The notes beneath the pieces are model-generated. The model did not search any database. It was not told the origin of the DNA and saw only the letters and a list, made by a program, of their open reading frames with translations. A stretch of 7,345 bases of DNA from CAYMDD01 sp964409675 (GTDB taxonomy: Bacteria; Pseudomonadota; Alphaproteobacteria; Rickettsiales; SXRF01), in contig CAYPEF010000107.1 of NCBI GenBank assembly GCA_964409675.1, positions 1 to 7,345 of the forward strand, given 5' to 3'. Of this stretch, positions 7,073-7,345 are shown in pieces. Positions within the stretch are counted from its first letter, which is position 1. Each line of letters starts with the position of its first letter. The translations under genes were made by a program, and so were the position numbers.

Positions 7073-7255
7073 TTAATTTGCCGCCGCTTCCGGTGCCTGC
7101 GCGGAGCGCAGCATATCGCGGATAAACGGCACGCATTTGCCGCATTGAGGCTGGCAACCCAAGGTTTTAAAGGCTTCACCCACGTTCCCCGCCCCACTTT
7201 CCTGGGCGCGGCAGATCTGGGAATCGCGGAGGCAATTGCAGAGGCAGATGAACAT
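7073..7255 (-). CDS. bfd: Bacterioferritin-associated ferredoxin
   Basis: Small [2Fe-2S] protein that donates electrons to bacterioferritin to release stored iron when cells are starved of it. From the chosen ATG (7253-7255) it is 60 residues and starts MFICLCN, the same spacing as E. coli Bfd (MYVCLCN). The four cluster cysteines are Cys4 and Cys6, then Cys38 and Cys41 in CQPQCGKC, in the usual C-x-C ... C-x2-C order. An ATG three codons upstream (7264) gives a 63-residue reading. I prefer the shorter one because it matches the family N-terminus and because the upstream ATG overlaps a perfect -10 hexamer. Neither ATG has a good ribosome site. The next gene downstream is bfr, its physiological partner. 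The C-terminal tail (APEAAAN) is unremarkable. Confidence 0.93.
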   Translation of the reverse strand: MFICLCNCLRDSQICRAQESGAGNVGEAFKTLGCQPQCGKCVPFIRDMLRSAQAPEAAAN

Positions 7256-7268
7256 GAGAATCATTATA
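7250..7268 (-). promoter_or_regulatory. Fur-box-like site over the bfd -10 and start codon
   Basis: Minus-strand bases 7268-7250 match the classical 19-bp Fur consensus at 14 of 19 positions (ATAATGAT, then TCAT and a final TC are conserved). The site covers the TATAAT hexamer and the predicted transcription start, where iron-loaded Fur would block RNA polymerase. This fits Bfd's role in iron release under starvation. Part of the match is coding sequence, and alphaproteobacteria may use other iron regulators, so the call is tentative. Confidence 0.5.
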
Positions 7269-7290
7269 CATACGCAGGGCCTAGTTGCAA
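7263..7290 (-). promoter_or_regulatory. Putative bfd promoter
   Basis: On the minus strand a perfect -10 TATAAT (7268-7263) is preceded after 16 nt by TTGCAA (7290-7285, four of six to the -35 consensus). Transcription would begin around 7256, practically at the ATG of 7255, giving a leaderless or nearly leaderless message. This is consistent with the absence of a Shine-Dalgarno sequence. Confidence 0.5.
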
Positions 7291-7305
7291 GTGATTATTA
7301 ATCAC
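7291..7305. promoter_or_regulatory. 15-bp perfect palindrome upstream of bfd, possible operator
   Basis: GTGATTA-T-TAATCAC is symmetric about a single central base. It abuts the putative bfd -35 hexamer and lies 17 nt before the possible divergent start at 7323, so it could serve one or both genes. It is not a clean match to FNR (would need TTGAT-N4-ATCAA), CRP (TGTGA-N6-TCACA) or the RirA TGA-N9-TCA spacing; here TGA and TCA are 7 nt apart. Confidence 0.4.
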
Positions 7306-7322
7306 AGAAGATAGTGGGGGAT

Positions 7323-7345
7323 ATGGCAATCGCCCTCATGCCTGC
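7323..7345 (+). CDS. Possible start of a divergent gene, cut by the window edge
   Basis: An ATG at 7323 opens MAIALMP... with a purine-rich GGGGGA (7316-7321) just upstream, 1 nt from the ATG and therefore close for a ribosome site. Only seven full codons are visible, so nothing can be said about function. An alternative reading is that the edge belongs to the tail of a minus-strand gene: a minus frame is open from the edge to a TAA at 7298-7300. Confidence 0.2.

Noticed and set aside
7291..7305. FNR or CRP binding site
   Set aside because: Half-sites resemble these, but the spacing is one base too long (N5 for FNR, N7 for CRP).

Overview
The window reads as ordinary chromosome of an alphaproteobacterium, inferred from a GroEL with a GGM-repeat tail, the ppi-queA-tgt gene order and the protein sequences. 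The exact lineage cannot be fixed from sequence alone. The many short palindromic repeats, including one translated inside a housekeeping gene, recall genomes such as Rickettsiales and other uncultured or host-associated alphaproteobacteria.

Layout: a 5'-truncated groEL (+) runs from the left edge to 1629 and is closed by a very strong intrinsic terminator. A 120-bp regulatory gap with two palindromes leads into an unrecognised 441-residue protein gene (+, 1811-3136). A 245-bp convergent gap holds two different palindromic repeat elements. From there to about 7264 everything recognised lies on the minus strand. In transcription order these genes are bfd (bacterioferritin-associated ferredoxin), bfr (bacterioferritin), a secreted cyclophilin-type peptidyl-prolyl isomerase, queA and tgt. 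At the far right edge a 15-bp palindrome precedes a possible divergent gene of which only a few codons are visible.

Functionally there are three modules. GroEL is the cytosolic chaperonin. Bfd and Bfr handle iron release and storage, and a Fur-box-like sequence lies on the bfd promoter. Tgt and QueA catalyse consecutive steps of tRNA queuosine synthesis and overlap by 4 nt. The cyclophilin sits upstream of queA, an arrangement that I recall as common in alphaproteobacteria.

The most unusual feature is the density of short palindromic elements: five copies of about four sequence families in 7.3 kb, filling most gaps between genes. They mostly share GTCAT-like ends. One of them, 84 bp long, is inserted in frame in queA and adds about 26 residues to an otherwise complete enzyme. 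No CRISPR, tRNA, rRNA, transposase or phage gene was seen.
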